From assembly GCF_932526225.1 (NCBI RefSeq), contig NC_064047.1, positions 498,001 to 562,000 of the forward strand: a DNA stretch of 64,000 bases, given 5' to 3'. The stretch's first letter is position 1. Every line of letters starts with the position of its first letter. The position numbers were made by a program, and so were the translations under genes. The notes under the pieces were generated by a model. That model saw nothing but the letters and a program-made list of their open reading frames with translations, made no database searches and was not told the DNA's origin. The stretch comes from Nematostella vectensis. Lineage: Eukaryota > Cnidaria > Anthozoa > Actiniaria > Edwardsiidae. This document shows positions 11,618 to 24,800 of this stretch, in pieces.

Positions 11618-14600
11618 ATGGCAGAAGAAGGGAACTTTGAGCGCGGCAACGAGCTTCGTGAGTCAGCAAAGTTCAAGGAAATTATCAAGAACCGTATAGG
11701 TAAACCGGACTTATTGCCTTATTCAATGAATGGTTGAAGCCTACAATGCATAGCTTTGTAACTTTTTATCCCCCAACACCCTAGTGCTAATTTGTGTCGA
11801 CAAAATCAGTTACAACTCTACCCAGAACCTTACAGACACGATAAGAAATCGCAGATATTTTCAATGGGTCTTGAAAGTTGACTTGTGCGGTTATCAAGGC
11901 AGTTTGTTTGTTTTTGTTGATTGCTTGATAAAACATTACTGGCATTTTTCGTGTACTAGTGTGTAGGCCGTACGAAAACATGAGCGAAACATCGTTGATG
12001 TTTGACCTCAAATCTCCGATTATGGTTAAGGAAAGGAAATGGCTAAGAGTCTCAAATTACTTATAATCGTCTCAAATTCTTTTCTAATAATATCGTCGAG
12101 CGAGAATATTGGTCTTCCATATTTTTAATCGTGAATTTGTTTAATGGATCTATCAATGACCTAGAGCCATATTCTCGACTAGTCTATGGCGATGCACTTG
12201 TCGATATCCGCATAATCTTTAGAATAACACTCGGGTTCTACCTCTTATAAAAAAAAATTATAAATGCCGTTTAGATGTTGAAATGATTTCAAAAAGTTCT
12301 CCGATAAATACATTGAAATATATGATGGATATATTAAATGCAGCCCCACTTAACTATTTCATTAATAAAACACGAGGATTGTGTCTGATTTCGGGTTAAT
12401 AACTTTAAATTGCATCCTGGATGTACATAAAACAAAGTAGGAACCCTTGGGTTTAAAGACATTGTTTATATATATACATTTTCGATAGCGGAATTTAAAT
12501 GAGGAAACGTTTTGCCACCAACTGATTGTCACCTCGTTTAGATTGCGCTAGATTTATTATTCATAAAAATGAGCAAAATATCTCCTTGTATCAATTATGC
12601 TCACTGGTCACTAGAACCTATTTTTCTTTTTTTTTTTGGAACCCATATTTTATATAACAATTTTCTTTTGAAGAAATGATTGTCAGATAAACTCGTCTGC
12701 ACACCACAACAAAATCAATGCCAATACTGATGACAAGTTGACAAAAATCAAAATGTTTTTTTGTGCTACTACACTCCCATCATCGTTGTGAAATTTCATA
12801 AAGGGTCTATATCCATGTCTATATCCATGCACACGTGAATATAATCTTAATGTTCTCATTAAGTTTATAATCCATGTTTGATGGAGTAATTTTCACTCAA
12901 ATTGATGTGTTAAACTTGTTAGATATTTAAGATATGCTCCGTTCATTTGACACGCGACAAAAATCAAATGGCACAAACTGATATTTAAGCATTCCTGTCT
13001 GAGGTAATTTACATATATGTGGCTACTGACGCGTGCCGCACTCGCCAGCTTCTAGTTTGTCACGCCATCTGACCGTCAACGGAAACATTTGTTTCCAATG
13101 TCATCGAAATCTACACGGGCCCCTCGTATTAAAACAGGGATTGACTTCAAGGGCGGGTCCAAGTGACAATGCAGCCTTACCCTCTCCCCCTTTGGATTGA
13201 AATTCTAGTAGAAATGTATGTAAGGCTATGCCCTGTGTATACAACGCCAACATCAGCAGCATTGCTGGCAAACTACGGTCAGATGACTACAAGTGAAAGA
13301 AAAATCTTGGCGAACATCACAGCACCTCCAAACAAGGTTTTCATCCTTCGTTAGCTCTTCTCCAGTTCCCCGTCAGCTCTTCGTCAGTTCCACGTCAGCT
13401 CTTCGTCAGTTCCTCGCCAAGAATACTGGCGCTATTTGCTTGGGGCTTCGAATTTACCTTCCGCCAAATATTTTCTCATTTTTAACACGACAACTCGTCT
13501 CCTAGCGAAAAACCTCTAATAACGGAATCTACTTGTGTTTCAAGTCATACGCAAAGGTTTTATTAATCGTTTAAATTCCTGGAATGGAATATCTGCTCCA
13601 GTTTTTGCCTTTTTGTAAGGCTTATTTCCGATTTTAAATTGTTAATTTGTAAAGGTTCTTTTCGTTAGCTTATGTGTTTATTAACGGACCCTCGTTTTCC
13701 TGAGCGTATCGCTTCATATCTATAGATATCTTGCATGCGGTTATCGTACCGCTTTTCCCGCGACTGAGTGGCGACCTTTATTAGTAAAAAAGTAAAAATG
13801 GCTGGGTGAGTGCCTTTGGCAGGGGCATTGTATTGGAGGTGCGAGAGGGCCTAGACATTTGTGGACGCAAGGCGTAGTGTTCCCCATCGTCAAAACACAG
13901 TCATCTCCTTCGTATAATAAATCATAAAAAGAGCCTTCTAACTCTCTATCCAATTGCTTTCTTAGGAGAGAGAGAGAAAATTCACAAAAAGACGTTCACG
14001 AAATGGATCAACTCGAAGCTTGTTAGGGTAGGAGAAAGCACGAGTCATTTGTTATGATGACGCCATTTTTTCGTGCTGAAGTAAATATGTTATGATGACG
14101 TCGATTTCTTATGCTGATGTCATTTTCTCATGCTGACGTCACTTTTTACTGACGTCATTTCTTATGTTGAAGTTATTTTATATAATCTCGTTAAACTTCT
14201 CATACCGACGCTACAATTTTTATGTCGACATTTCCTACCGTCACGTCACATGTCACGTGACCATGATTGTATTTGCAGGCCCAGCCTGCCGTGGTGGTGC
14301 GTAACCTTGTGGAGGACTTGCGTGACGGTCATGTTCTTCTCACCCTCCTGGAGGTGTTGCTTAACACCAAGCTGGTGAGTCACGTAACGAAATGTTACCT
14401 GTCACCCAGAAAGAGTGCTTATCATATGACCAGAGATTGTAAATTATGAATTCTCAACTCACAAGTACTTTGATCGTTGAAATAAGTTACATATTTCTTA
14501 CCTTTTACCTTTTTTGGTATTTAGTTCTTTTTACCAAAATGACCAAACAAGTCTTTATATATCAGTTGGCTGGTCGTGACAAGTTTAACCAAATGTTTAA

Positions 14601-15822
14601 ATGACAAATATAAAAGAAAGGATGTTTTCCTTAGTTACACCAGAATCTTATTTGCACCGTCTTGTTCGTACCGTCTTGTTTGCACCGTCTTGTTCGCACC
14701 GTCTTGTTTTACCGTCTTGTTCGCACCGTCTTGTTTGCACCGTCTTGTTCGCACCGTCTTGTTTGCAACGTCTTGTTCCACCGTCTTGTTTGCACCGTCT
14801 TGTTCGCACCGCCTTGTTTCACCGTTTTGTTTCACCGTCTTGTTCGCACCGTCTTGTTTGCACCGTCTTGTTCGCACCGTCTTGTTCGCACCGTCTTGTT
14901 CCACCGTCTTGTTCCACCGTCTTGTTCCACCGTCTTGTTCCACCGTCTTGTTTGCACCGTCTTGTTCCACCGTCTTGTTTTCACCGTCTTGTTCGCACCG
15001 TCTTGTTTGCACCATCTTGTTTCACCGTCTTGTCTCACCGTCTTGTTTCAGACTCGGGAAAAAGGCCGCCTGAGGCTGCACACGCTGACAAACCTGACGA
15101 AGGCGATGACCGTCCTGGAGAAGAATGGGGCGAGTACACATCATGCATCACCAGATCACCCATCATGCATCACCACATTACCCATCATGCGTCACAACAT
15201 AACCCATCATGCATCACCACATTACCCATCATGCATCACAAAATTACCATATGAAGAAAACGTTGTCATTTTGAGGGACTGGTACCGAGGAGTACATTAC
15301 CCATCATGCGTTTCCAAATCACCCTCCATGCATCACCACATTACCCATCATGCGTCACCACATTACCCATCATGCATCACCACATTACCCATCATGCATC
15401 TCAACATTACCCATCATGCGTTACCACATTACTCATCATGAATCACCACATTACCCATCATGCATCAACACATTACCCATCATGCATCTCCACATTACCC
15501 ATCATGCATCTCCACATTACCCATCATGCATCTCAACATTACCCATTATGCATCACCACATTACCCATCATGCATCTCAACATTACCCATCATGCATCAC
15601 CACATTACCCATCATGCATCACCACATTACCCATCATGCATCACCACATTACCCATCATGCATCACCACAATACCCATCATGCCTTACAGTGATTAATTA
15701 TATGTTTATGCTGTTGATTTCTCTCTCAGGTTAAGATGGTTGGCATCAATAACACGGATATTGCGGACGGCAAAGTGATGACCATCCTCGGCCTCGTGTG
15801 GAGTATCATATTGCGCTTCCAG
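11618..15822 (+). CDS. Segment: N-terminus and CH1 domain
   Basis: Exons 11618-11699, 13966-14027, 14279-14374, 15052-15129 and 15730-15822. The first encodes [16 protein letters not shown], a charged leader. CH1 begins with [18 protein letters not shown], the classic KKTFTKW signature of type 1 CH domains. It continues with [19 protein letters not shown] and ends with [19 protein letters not shown] and WSIILRFQ, the conserved INNTDI..G and W.II..FQ elements of an actin-binding site. The intron after 15129 uses a GC donor (GGG/gcgagt). Confidence 0.92.
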
Positions 15823-18800
15823 GTGAGATCTCGTTAGCTACAAAACTCACTTGCTTGTTGTGGCGACGGGAGAGGGATTGTTTTTGTTGGGTTCAACCAT
15901 ATCAGGTCAGATGATGGATTTTAACTTGTTAAATTCAGGTACAAGAGGTGATGAATGAGTCAGAGCCAAGTACACCAGGCGGAAGTCAAGACTTTAATGT
16001 GGAAAAGAAACTGCTCATCTGGTGTGAGGAAACGCTGGACGGGTGAGTAACAAAGGGTTACCAGTAATCAAGGGGCTAATCTGGTGTAAATAAACGCTGG
16101 AAGGGCGAGTAACACAGGGTTACTAGTAATCCAGGCACATAGGGTGGAGGTTTGTGGTAATTTTTTGACTCGATTTTTTTGCAGCTACGAGGATGTTGTG
16201 AAGCTTAAGGATTTCACGGTCAGCTGGAGGGACGGTCTTGCGTTCAACGCTATCATCCACGCACACAGGTATTACCATCCACGCACACGGGTATTACCAT
16301 CCACGCACACAGGTATTACCATCCACGCACACGGGTATTACCATCCACGCACACAGGTATTACCATCCACGCACACAGGTATTACCATCCACGCACACGG
16401 GTATTACCATCCACGCACACAGGTATTACCATCCACTCACACGGGTATTACCATCCACGCACACGGGTATTATCCACGCACACGGGTATTACCATCCACG
16501 CACACGGGTATTACCATCCACGCACATGGGTATTATCATCCACGCACACGGGTATTACCATCCACGCACACGGGTATTACCATCCACGCACACGGGTATT
16601 ACCATCCACGCACACGGGTATTACTATCCACGCACACTGGTGTTACCATCCAAGCACACGGGTATTACCATCCACGTACACGGGTATTACGATCCACGCA
16701 CACGGGTATTACCATCCACGCACACGGGTATTACCATCCACGCACACTGGTGTTACCATCCAAGCACACGGGTATTAACATCCACGCACACGGGTATTAC
16801 CATGCACGCACACGGGTATTACCATCCACGCACACGGGTATTACCATCCACGTACACGGGTATTACCATCCACGCACACGGGTATTACCATCCACGCACA
16901 CAGGTATTACCATCCACGCACACGGGTATAACCATCCACGCACACGGGTATTACCATCCACGTACACAGGTATTACCATCCACGCACACGGGTATTACCA
17001 TCCACGCACACGGGTGTTACCATCCACGCACACGGGTATTACCATCCACGCACACGGGTATTACCATCCACGCACACTGGTGTTACCATCCAAGCACACG
17101 GGTATTACCATCCACGCACACGGGTATTACCATCCACGCACACGGGTATTACCATCCACGTACACGGGTATTACCATCCACGCACACGGGTATTACCATC
17201 CACGCACACAGGTATTACCATCCACGCACACGGGTATAACCATCCACGCACACGGGTATTACCATCCACGTACACGGGTATTACCATCCACGCACACGGG
17301 TATTACCATCCACGTACACGGGTATTACGATCCACGCACACGGGTATTACCATCCACGCACACAGGTATTACCATCCACGCACACGGGTATTACCATCCA
17401 CGCACACAGGTATTACCATCCACGCACACGGGTATTACCATCTACGCACACGGGTATTCCATCCTCGCACACGGGTATTCCATCCTCGCACACGGGTATT
17501 ACCATCCACGCACACGGGTATTACCATCCACGCACACGGGTATTATCATCCACTCACACGGGTATCATCCACGCACACGGGTATTATCCACGCACACGGG
17601 TATCATCCACACATACGGGTATTATCCAACCACACGGGTATTATCCACGCACACGGGTATTATTCACGCACACAGGTATTATTAACGCAAACGGGTATTT
17701 TCCACGCACACGGGTATTATCCACGGGTAAAATCATCCACCACGGGTTTTACCATTCACGCACACATGTATTACCATCCACGCACACATGTATTATCCAC
17801 GCACACGGGTCATATCATCCACGCACACAGGTATTACCATCCATGCACACGGGTATTATCCTGCCACTCACACGGGTAATATCCACGCACACGGGTATTA
17901 TCCACTCAAACGGTTTTTTTTCATGCACACGGGTGTTATCCACGGACCCTGACTAGCCTTTCGGTATCTACAGTCCGGATCTGTTTGATTTTGATGAACT
18001 CATTGGCGGAGACAACAAGACGAACCTTGAGCACGCGTTTAACAAAGCGTACGACGAGTTCAGCGTACCTCACCTGCTCGAGCCAAGCGGTAAGTGCATT
18101 TAGTATTCTAGGAAGTAAGACGTTTAGCTTAGAAATGACGAGTTTAGCGTACCTCACCTGCTAGAACTAAGCGGCGAGTGCATGCAGTGTTCTAGGAAGT
18201 AAGACGTTTAGCTTAGAAATGATATCAAACGTTGAACTATTTGATGTATTAAAGTGATTTCCTCGTCCAGATATCGACGTGAAAAGTCCTGACAAGAAGT
18301 TGATCATGATGTACCTCACGAGTCTGTATGACGTACTACAGAGCCTCACGCCGCCCAAGACACGCAAAGAGCAACGGCTCAAGGTATTAGGAGATTGCTG
18401 TTGCTGATTAAAACACGCAAAGAGCAACGATTCAAATTTTGTAAGGAAGGGTCATTTTGAAAGGGGGGGAGAGGCCGCCCCCCCCCACACACACACACAC
18501 ACACTCTCGTCCAATTTCTGATGTTTTGTCCAGCATTTCGTGGCTAAATTAAAAAACACAAACAAAGAGGATCTACTCAAAGTATTAGGAGCTTTTTGGG
18601 ACTTTGATCATGCCATACTAATATAGCCTCTACAGGAAGAAATTATGCGCACTTACAAAACCGATTAGCACCTGCGTATTGGTGCTATCCGGAGGAGGAA
18701 ATTTAATATCACTCGGTGCAATATTAAGGAATATAGTGACTAACTGCGACCACTTTAATCCTGTTGCAGTTGCGAATGCAGCTGGAGTCGTATCGTACCG

Positions 18801-21800
18801 CTCATTCTGAGGTGACCTTGTACTTGACTCAAGTAGAGACTATCGTCTCAGCAAAACTCGATTCTCTCGGATCCCAGGGGGACCCTACAGAGGAATACCG
18901 CGAAGCGAAGGTTAGTATCATGTCACAAGGATCCCAGGGGAACCCTAGAGAGGAATACCGCGAAGCGTAGGTTCGTATCATGTCACAAGGATCCCAGGGG
19001 GACCCTACAGAGGAATACCTCGAAGCGAAGGTTAGTATCATGTCACAAGGATCCCAGGGGGACCCTAGAGAGGAATAGCGCGAAGCGAAGGCTAGTATCA
19101 TCTCACAAGGATCCCAGGGGGACCCTACAATGGAACATCATCATCATCATCATCATCAACACGTCCATATGTAATGTGTTATTATCCATGCATAATGTTT
19201 AACACGTGACGCGTCTTTTTCGTCTGGAACAGGATCTCATCCGGGATATTCTGAACCACAAGCCTGACGTTGTTGACGTCATCACCAAGGGAAATGAGCT
19301 GATTGATGGCGGGAAAATAAGCTCCGCTGATGAGTCTGAGATCACGAACCAGATAGCTCTGCTTGAAAATCGATGGGAGAAGCTCACGTTATTAGTGTCA
19401 CGCCTCAACAAGCGGTAGGTTGCGTGACTCACGATAGCGGGAGGTTGCATGACTAATAAGATCGCCGTAGGTTGCGTGACTCAAGATAGCGATAGGTTGT
19501 GTGACTCAGGATACCGGAAGGTTGTGTGACTCAACATAGCGATAGGTTGCGTGACTCAAGATAGCGATATACTGCGTGACTGAAGATAGCGGTAGGTTGC
19601 GTGACTCAAGATAGCGGCAGGTTGTGTGACCCAAGATAGCGGTTGGTTATGTGACTAATAAGATAAACGGAAGGTTGCGTGACTCTAAATAACCGTAGGT
19701 TGCGTGACTCATAGCCTGCTTGCAGGCGTTTACCCGGTGTTTTTTTCGCTATGCGCTAAGTCGTGGTCGCCATCTTGTTTTTGGCCGCGCTAGCTTGGCG
19801 CGAGTGACAAAAAGTCACACCGATAAAACATAGCAAAAAAAGAAACATCGGGTAAACGCCTGCAAGCAAGGTAGAGGTAGAGGTAGGTTTTGTGGCTAAT
19901 AAGATAGCGGTAGGTTGCGTGACTCAAGATAGCCGTAGGTTGCGTGAATCTAGATAGGGATAGGATGCGTGACATAAAATAGTGGTAGGTTGCGTGATTC
20001 AAGATAGCCATAGGGTGTGAGTCAATATAAAGGACTCATGGTAATGCGTGACGTGTGTTGCGTTACCTTGTAGCTGTCACAGTGCTGTCATCATGCCGCT
20101 ACAGAAGAAAATCCAGCTGCTGATCGTGTGGATTAAACGCGTGCGCAGTGAGCTGAACCAGCCAATCGAGTCGAGTCGAAAAGAGAGCGTGAATAAGGCC
20201 ATGCAACATCACATGGTATGAAACACGCAAAGCATCATTGTATGCAACATGCGTGCATCAACAAATGAAACGTCACAGCATCACATGCAACACAAAATCC
20301 TTCCATAAAACGTCAAATGCAACATCGCGTGTAACATCACATGTAACATCGCAGCAACACAACCTGCACCCCAACCTTGCATAAAACGTGGCATCGTGCA
20401 ACGTGCAACATTAAATGCGACATCGCATGCTAGGCACAAATAGCCACATGCATCGCCACACAACGTCATGCGACATTACACAGTATGATTCAGTCACGCA
20501 CGTCACCCAGCCTAAATCTCGCCATTTGTCACACACTCCTAATCACGCCATCTGTCACACACTCCTAATCACGCCATCTGTCACACACTCCTAATCACGC
20601 CCATCTGTCACACACCCCTGACCACGCCCATCTGTCACACACTCCTAACCACGCCAGCAGTCACATAGTCCTTATGGCGTGCTATTTGTCACGCAGCCTA
20701 AATCTCGCCATTTGTCACACACTCCTCATCACGCCATCTGTCACGCACTTCTAATCACGCTATCTGTCACACACTTCTAACCACGCCATCGGTCACACAG
20801 TCCTAATCACGCCCATCCGTCAATTACTCCTACCACACCATCAGTCATAACATAACAGTCTGGCGTGCCATTTGTCACGCAGCCTCAATCTCGCCATTTG
20901 TCACGCAGCCTCAATCTCGCCATTTGTCATCAAGCCTCAATCTCTCATTTGTCACGCATATGTATTTTTTCAGAAAACTGTGGCTGAAATCGATCGCAAG
21001 CAGCCGGAAGTTGACTCCACTCTTGGTCAGGTTGATGCGCTGTGTAGCGAGAGAGGGCTGGACGAGGAGGACCGAGGCGAGCTTGAGGACGAGGCTGAGG
21101 AGTTAACTCGGGAGTGGCAGGATCTGAAACACACCGCCCTAGAAACAGACCGGAAGTAAGTACAACACGTCCCTTGAGACGGACCGGAAGTAAGTATAAC
21201 ATGGCCCTAGAAACAGAGCGAAAGTAAGTACAACATCGCTCTGAAAACAGACTGGAAGTAAGAACAACATTGCCCTGCGAAATTTATTTCCCCTGGCTCC
21301 GACAAAGAACTAATGCTCAAAACGTTTCTCAAACTACTCTGTTTTCTCTTAACTTTAGTGTTGATCTCCCTGGTTCCACCAAGCCTACGCAGACCACTTT
21401 TCTACAGCTTGTCTGTAGTATTTCTACTTATACCACCCAGGTTTTCTTGAAAGCTTGTCTGTTGACAAAGTTGATTTTTTTTATTTGCCTGCAGAGTCCA
21501 GGAAGCCGTCGCGAAGATCACGCCAACCCAACAGCCAATCACAGTCACAGTACAGGTATCACGTGATGGGGGCGGGGCGATATCTCACGTTGAAGCTGAC
21601 CAAATGGTGAACTATTTTGCATGCGAACATACTGTGGAAATAAGCTGGGAGCGTTTTTGCCTGAGGGGGGGATTGAAGAAAAGGCTTAAGACAGTGATAC
21701 GGGGATTATACCAAAAACCGATGTTCATTTCCCGGGGATGGTAGGTGGATTGGTTTATGGAAGAAAATGCTAAAAACAGTGATACGGGACTTATACCAAA

Positions 21801-24800
21801 AACGGATATTGTTCTCCATTTTTCACTGCGAATGTATTGTTGAGGTTAAGCCCGAAAATTTTTTTTAATTTTTCCATTTTTTTCCTTTCTGATGCACAAA
21901 CGAATTTTGTCCTCAGAGCCAAGTATCTTCAGTCCCTGATGACGTGGACGGCTCCCCCGAATACAGCGTCGAGGTTCGTCGCTTCCCTGTCCCTTCCAGG
22001 TAATGTATTAAATACTCATTCCTAAATAAATAATGGCGTGGATCGCCTATTAAAAAAACTTTAATAAATAAACGGGTGCATGAGGACATGCTTTATGTTC
22101 CCATCAGTCCTCGCGGTCAGGATAAGAAGGAGAAAGAGGAGAAGCTGTTGTCATGGAAACGAAAGCATAGTGACGCGCGAGAGGTCATGGGATATTGTGC
22201 AGTTGAGGTGAAACGTCTAAAAGTTGAGCAGGACCCCAAACAGCTCAAGCGGCAACTTGAGGTATGAGGTTAGGAGAATGCCAATCAAACGGCAACTTGA
22301 TGTATGAAGTTAGGGAGATGCCAATCAAACGGCAACTTGATGTATGAAGTTAGGGAGATGCCAATCAAACGGCAACTTGAGGTATGAAGTTAGGAAGATG
22401 CCAATCAAACGGCAACTTGAGGTATGAAGTTAGGGAGATGCCAATCAAACGGCAACTTGAGGTATGAAGTTAGGGAGATGCCAATCAAACGGCAACTTGA
22501 GGTATGAAGTTAGGGAGATGCCAATCAAACGGCAACTTGAGGTATGAAGTTAGGGAGATGCCAATCAAACGGCAACTTGAGGTATGAAGTTAGGGAGATG
22601 CCAATCAAACGGCAACTTGAGGTATGAAGTTAGGGAGATTCCAATCAAACGGCAACTTGAGGTATGAAGTTAGGGAGATGCCAATCAAACGGCAACTTGA
22701 GGTATGAAGTTAGGGAGATTCCAATCAAACGGCAACTTGAGGTATGAAGTTAGGGAGATGCCAATCAAACGGCAACTTGAGGTATGAAGTTAGGGAGATG
22801 CCAATCAAACGGCAACTTGAGGTATGAAGTTAGGGAGATGCCAATCAAACGGCAACTTGAGGTATGAAGTTAGGGAGATGCCAATCAAACGGCAACTTGA
22901 GGTATGAAGTTAGGGAGATGCCAATCAAACGGCAACTTGAGGTATGAAGTTAGGGAGATGCCAATCAAACGGCAACTTGAGGTATGAAGTTAGGGAGATT
23001 CCAATCAAACGGCAACTTGAGGTATGAAGTTAGGGAGATGCCAATCAAACGGCAACTTGAGGTATGAAGTTAGGGAGATGCCAATCAAACGGCAACTTGA
23101 AGGATGAAGTTAGGGAGATGCAAATCAAACGGCAACTTGAGGTATGAAGTTAGGGAGATGCCAATCAAACGGCAACTAGAGGTATGAGGTTAGGAGAATG
23201 CCAATCAAACGGCAACTTGATGTATGAAGTTAGGGAGATGCCAATCAAACGGCAACTTGAGGTATGAAGTTAGGGAGATGCCAATCAAACGGCAACTTGA
23301 GGTATGAAGTTAGGGAGATGCCAATCAAACGGCAACTTGAGGTATGAAGTTAGGGAGATGCCAATCAAACAACAACTTGAGGTATGAAGTTAGGGAGATG
23401 CCAATCAAACGGAAACTTGCGGTATGAAGTTAGGGAGATGCCAATCAAACGGCAACTTGAGGTATGAAGTTAGGGAGATGCCAATCAAACGGCAACTTGA
23501 GGTATGAAGTTAGGGAGATGCCAATCAAACGGCAACTTGAGGTATGAAGGTAGGGAGATGCAAATCAAACGGCAACTTGAGGTATGAAGTTAGGGAGGTG
23601 CCAATCAAACGGCAACTTGAGGTATGAAGTTAGGGAGATGCAAATCAAACGGCAACTTGAGGTATGAAGTTAGGGAGATGCAAATCAAACGGCAACTTGA
23701 GGTATAAAGTTAGGGAGATGCAAATCAAATGGCAACTTGCGGTATGAAGTTAGGAAGATGCCAATCAAACGGCAACTTGAGGTATGAAGTTAGGAAGATG
23801 CCAATCAAACGGCAACTTGAAGGATGAAGTTAGGGAGATGCCAATCAAACGGCAACTTGAGGTATGAAGTTAGGGAGATGCCAATCAAACGGCAACTTGA
23901 GGTATGAAGTTAGGGGGATGCCAATCAAACGGCAACTTGAAGGATGAAGTTAGGGAGATGCCAATCAAACGGCAACTTGAGGTATGAAGTTAGGGAGATG
24001 CCAATCAAACGGCAACTTGAGGTATGAAGTTAGGGAGATGCCAATCAAACGGCAACTTGAGGTATGAAGTTAGGGAGATGCCAATCAAACGGCAACTTGA
24101 GGTATGAAGTTAGGGAGATGCCAATCAAACAACAACTTGAGGTATGAAGTTAGGGAGATGCCAATCAAACGGAAACTTGCGGTATGAAGTTAGGGAGATG
24201 CCAATCAAACGGCAACTTGAGGTATGAAGTTAGGGAGATGCCAATCAAACGGCAACTTGAGGTATGAAGTTAGGGAGATGCCAATCAAACGGCAACTTGA
24301 GGTATGAAGGTAGGGAGATGCAAATCAAACGGCAACTTGAGGTATGAAGTTAGGGAGGTGCCAATCAAACGGCAACTTGAGGTATGAAGTTAGGGAGATG
24401 CAAATCAAACGGCAACTTGAGGTATGAAGTTAGGGAGATGCAAATCAAACGGCAACTTGAGGTATAAAGTTAGGGAGATGCAAATCAAATGGCAACTTGC
24501 GGTATGAAGTTAGGAAGATGCCAATCAAACGGCAACTTGAGGTATGAAGTTAGGAAGATGCCAATCAAACGGCAACTTGAAGGATGAAGTTAGGGAGATG
24601 CCAATCAAACGGCAACTTGAGGTATGAAGTTAGGGAGATGCCAATCAAACGGCAACTTGGGGTATGAAGTTAGGGAGATGCCAATCAAACGGCAACTTGA
24701 GGTATGAAGTTAGGGGGATGCCAATCAAACGGCAACTTGAAGGATGAAGTTAGGGAGATGCCAATCAAACGGCAACTTGAGGTATGAAGTTAGGGAGATG

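Noticed and set aside
14601-15441. Open frames with CLHRLV-type repeats on both strands
   Set aside because: Artefact of the 13-14-bp and 22-bp arrays; only 15052-15129 is coding, in the CH1 frame.
16144-17685. 513-codon + strand open frame (and a 333-codon one in another frame)
   Set aside because: It translates the 22-bp array in several frames at once; only the first exon part (16185-16268) is coding.
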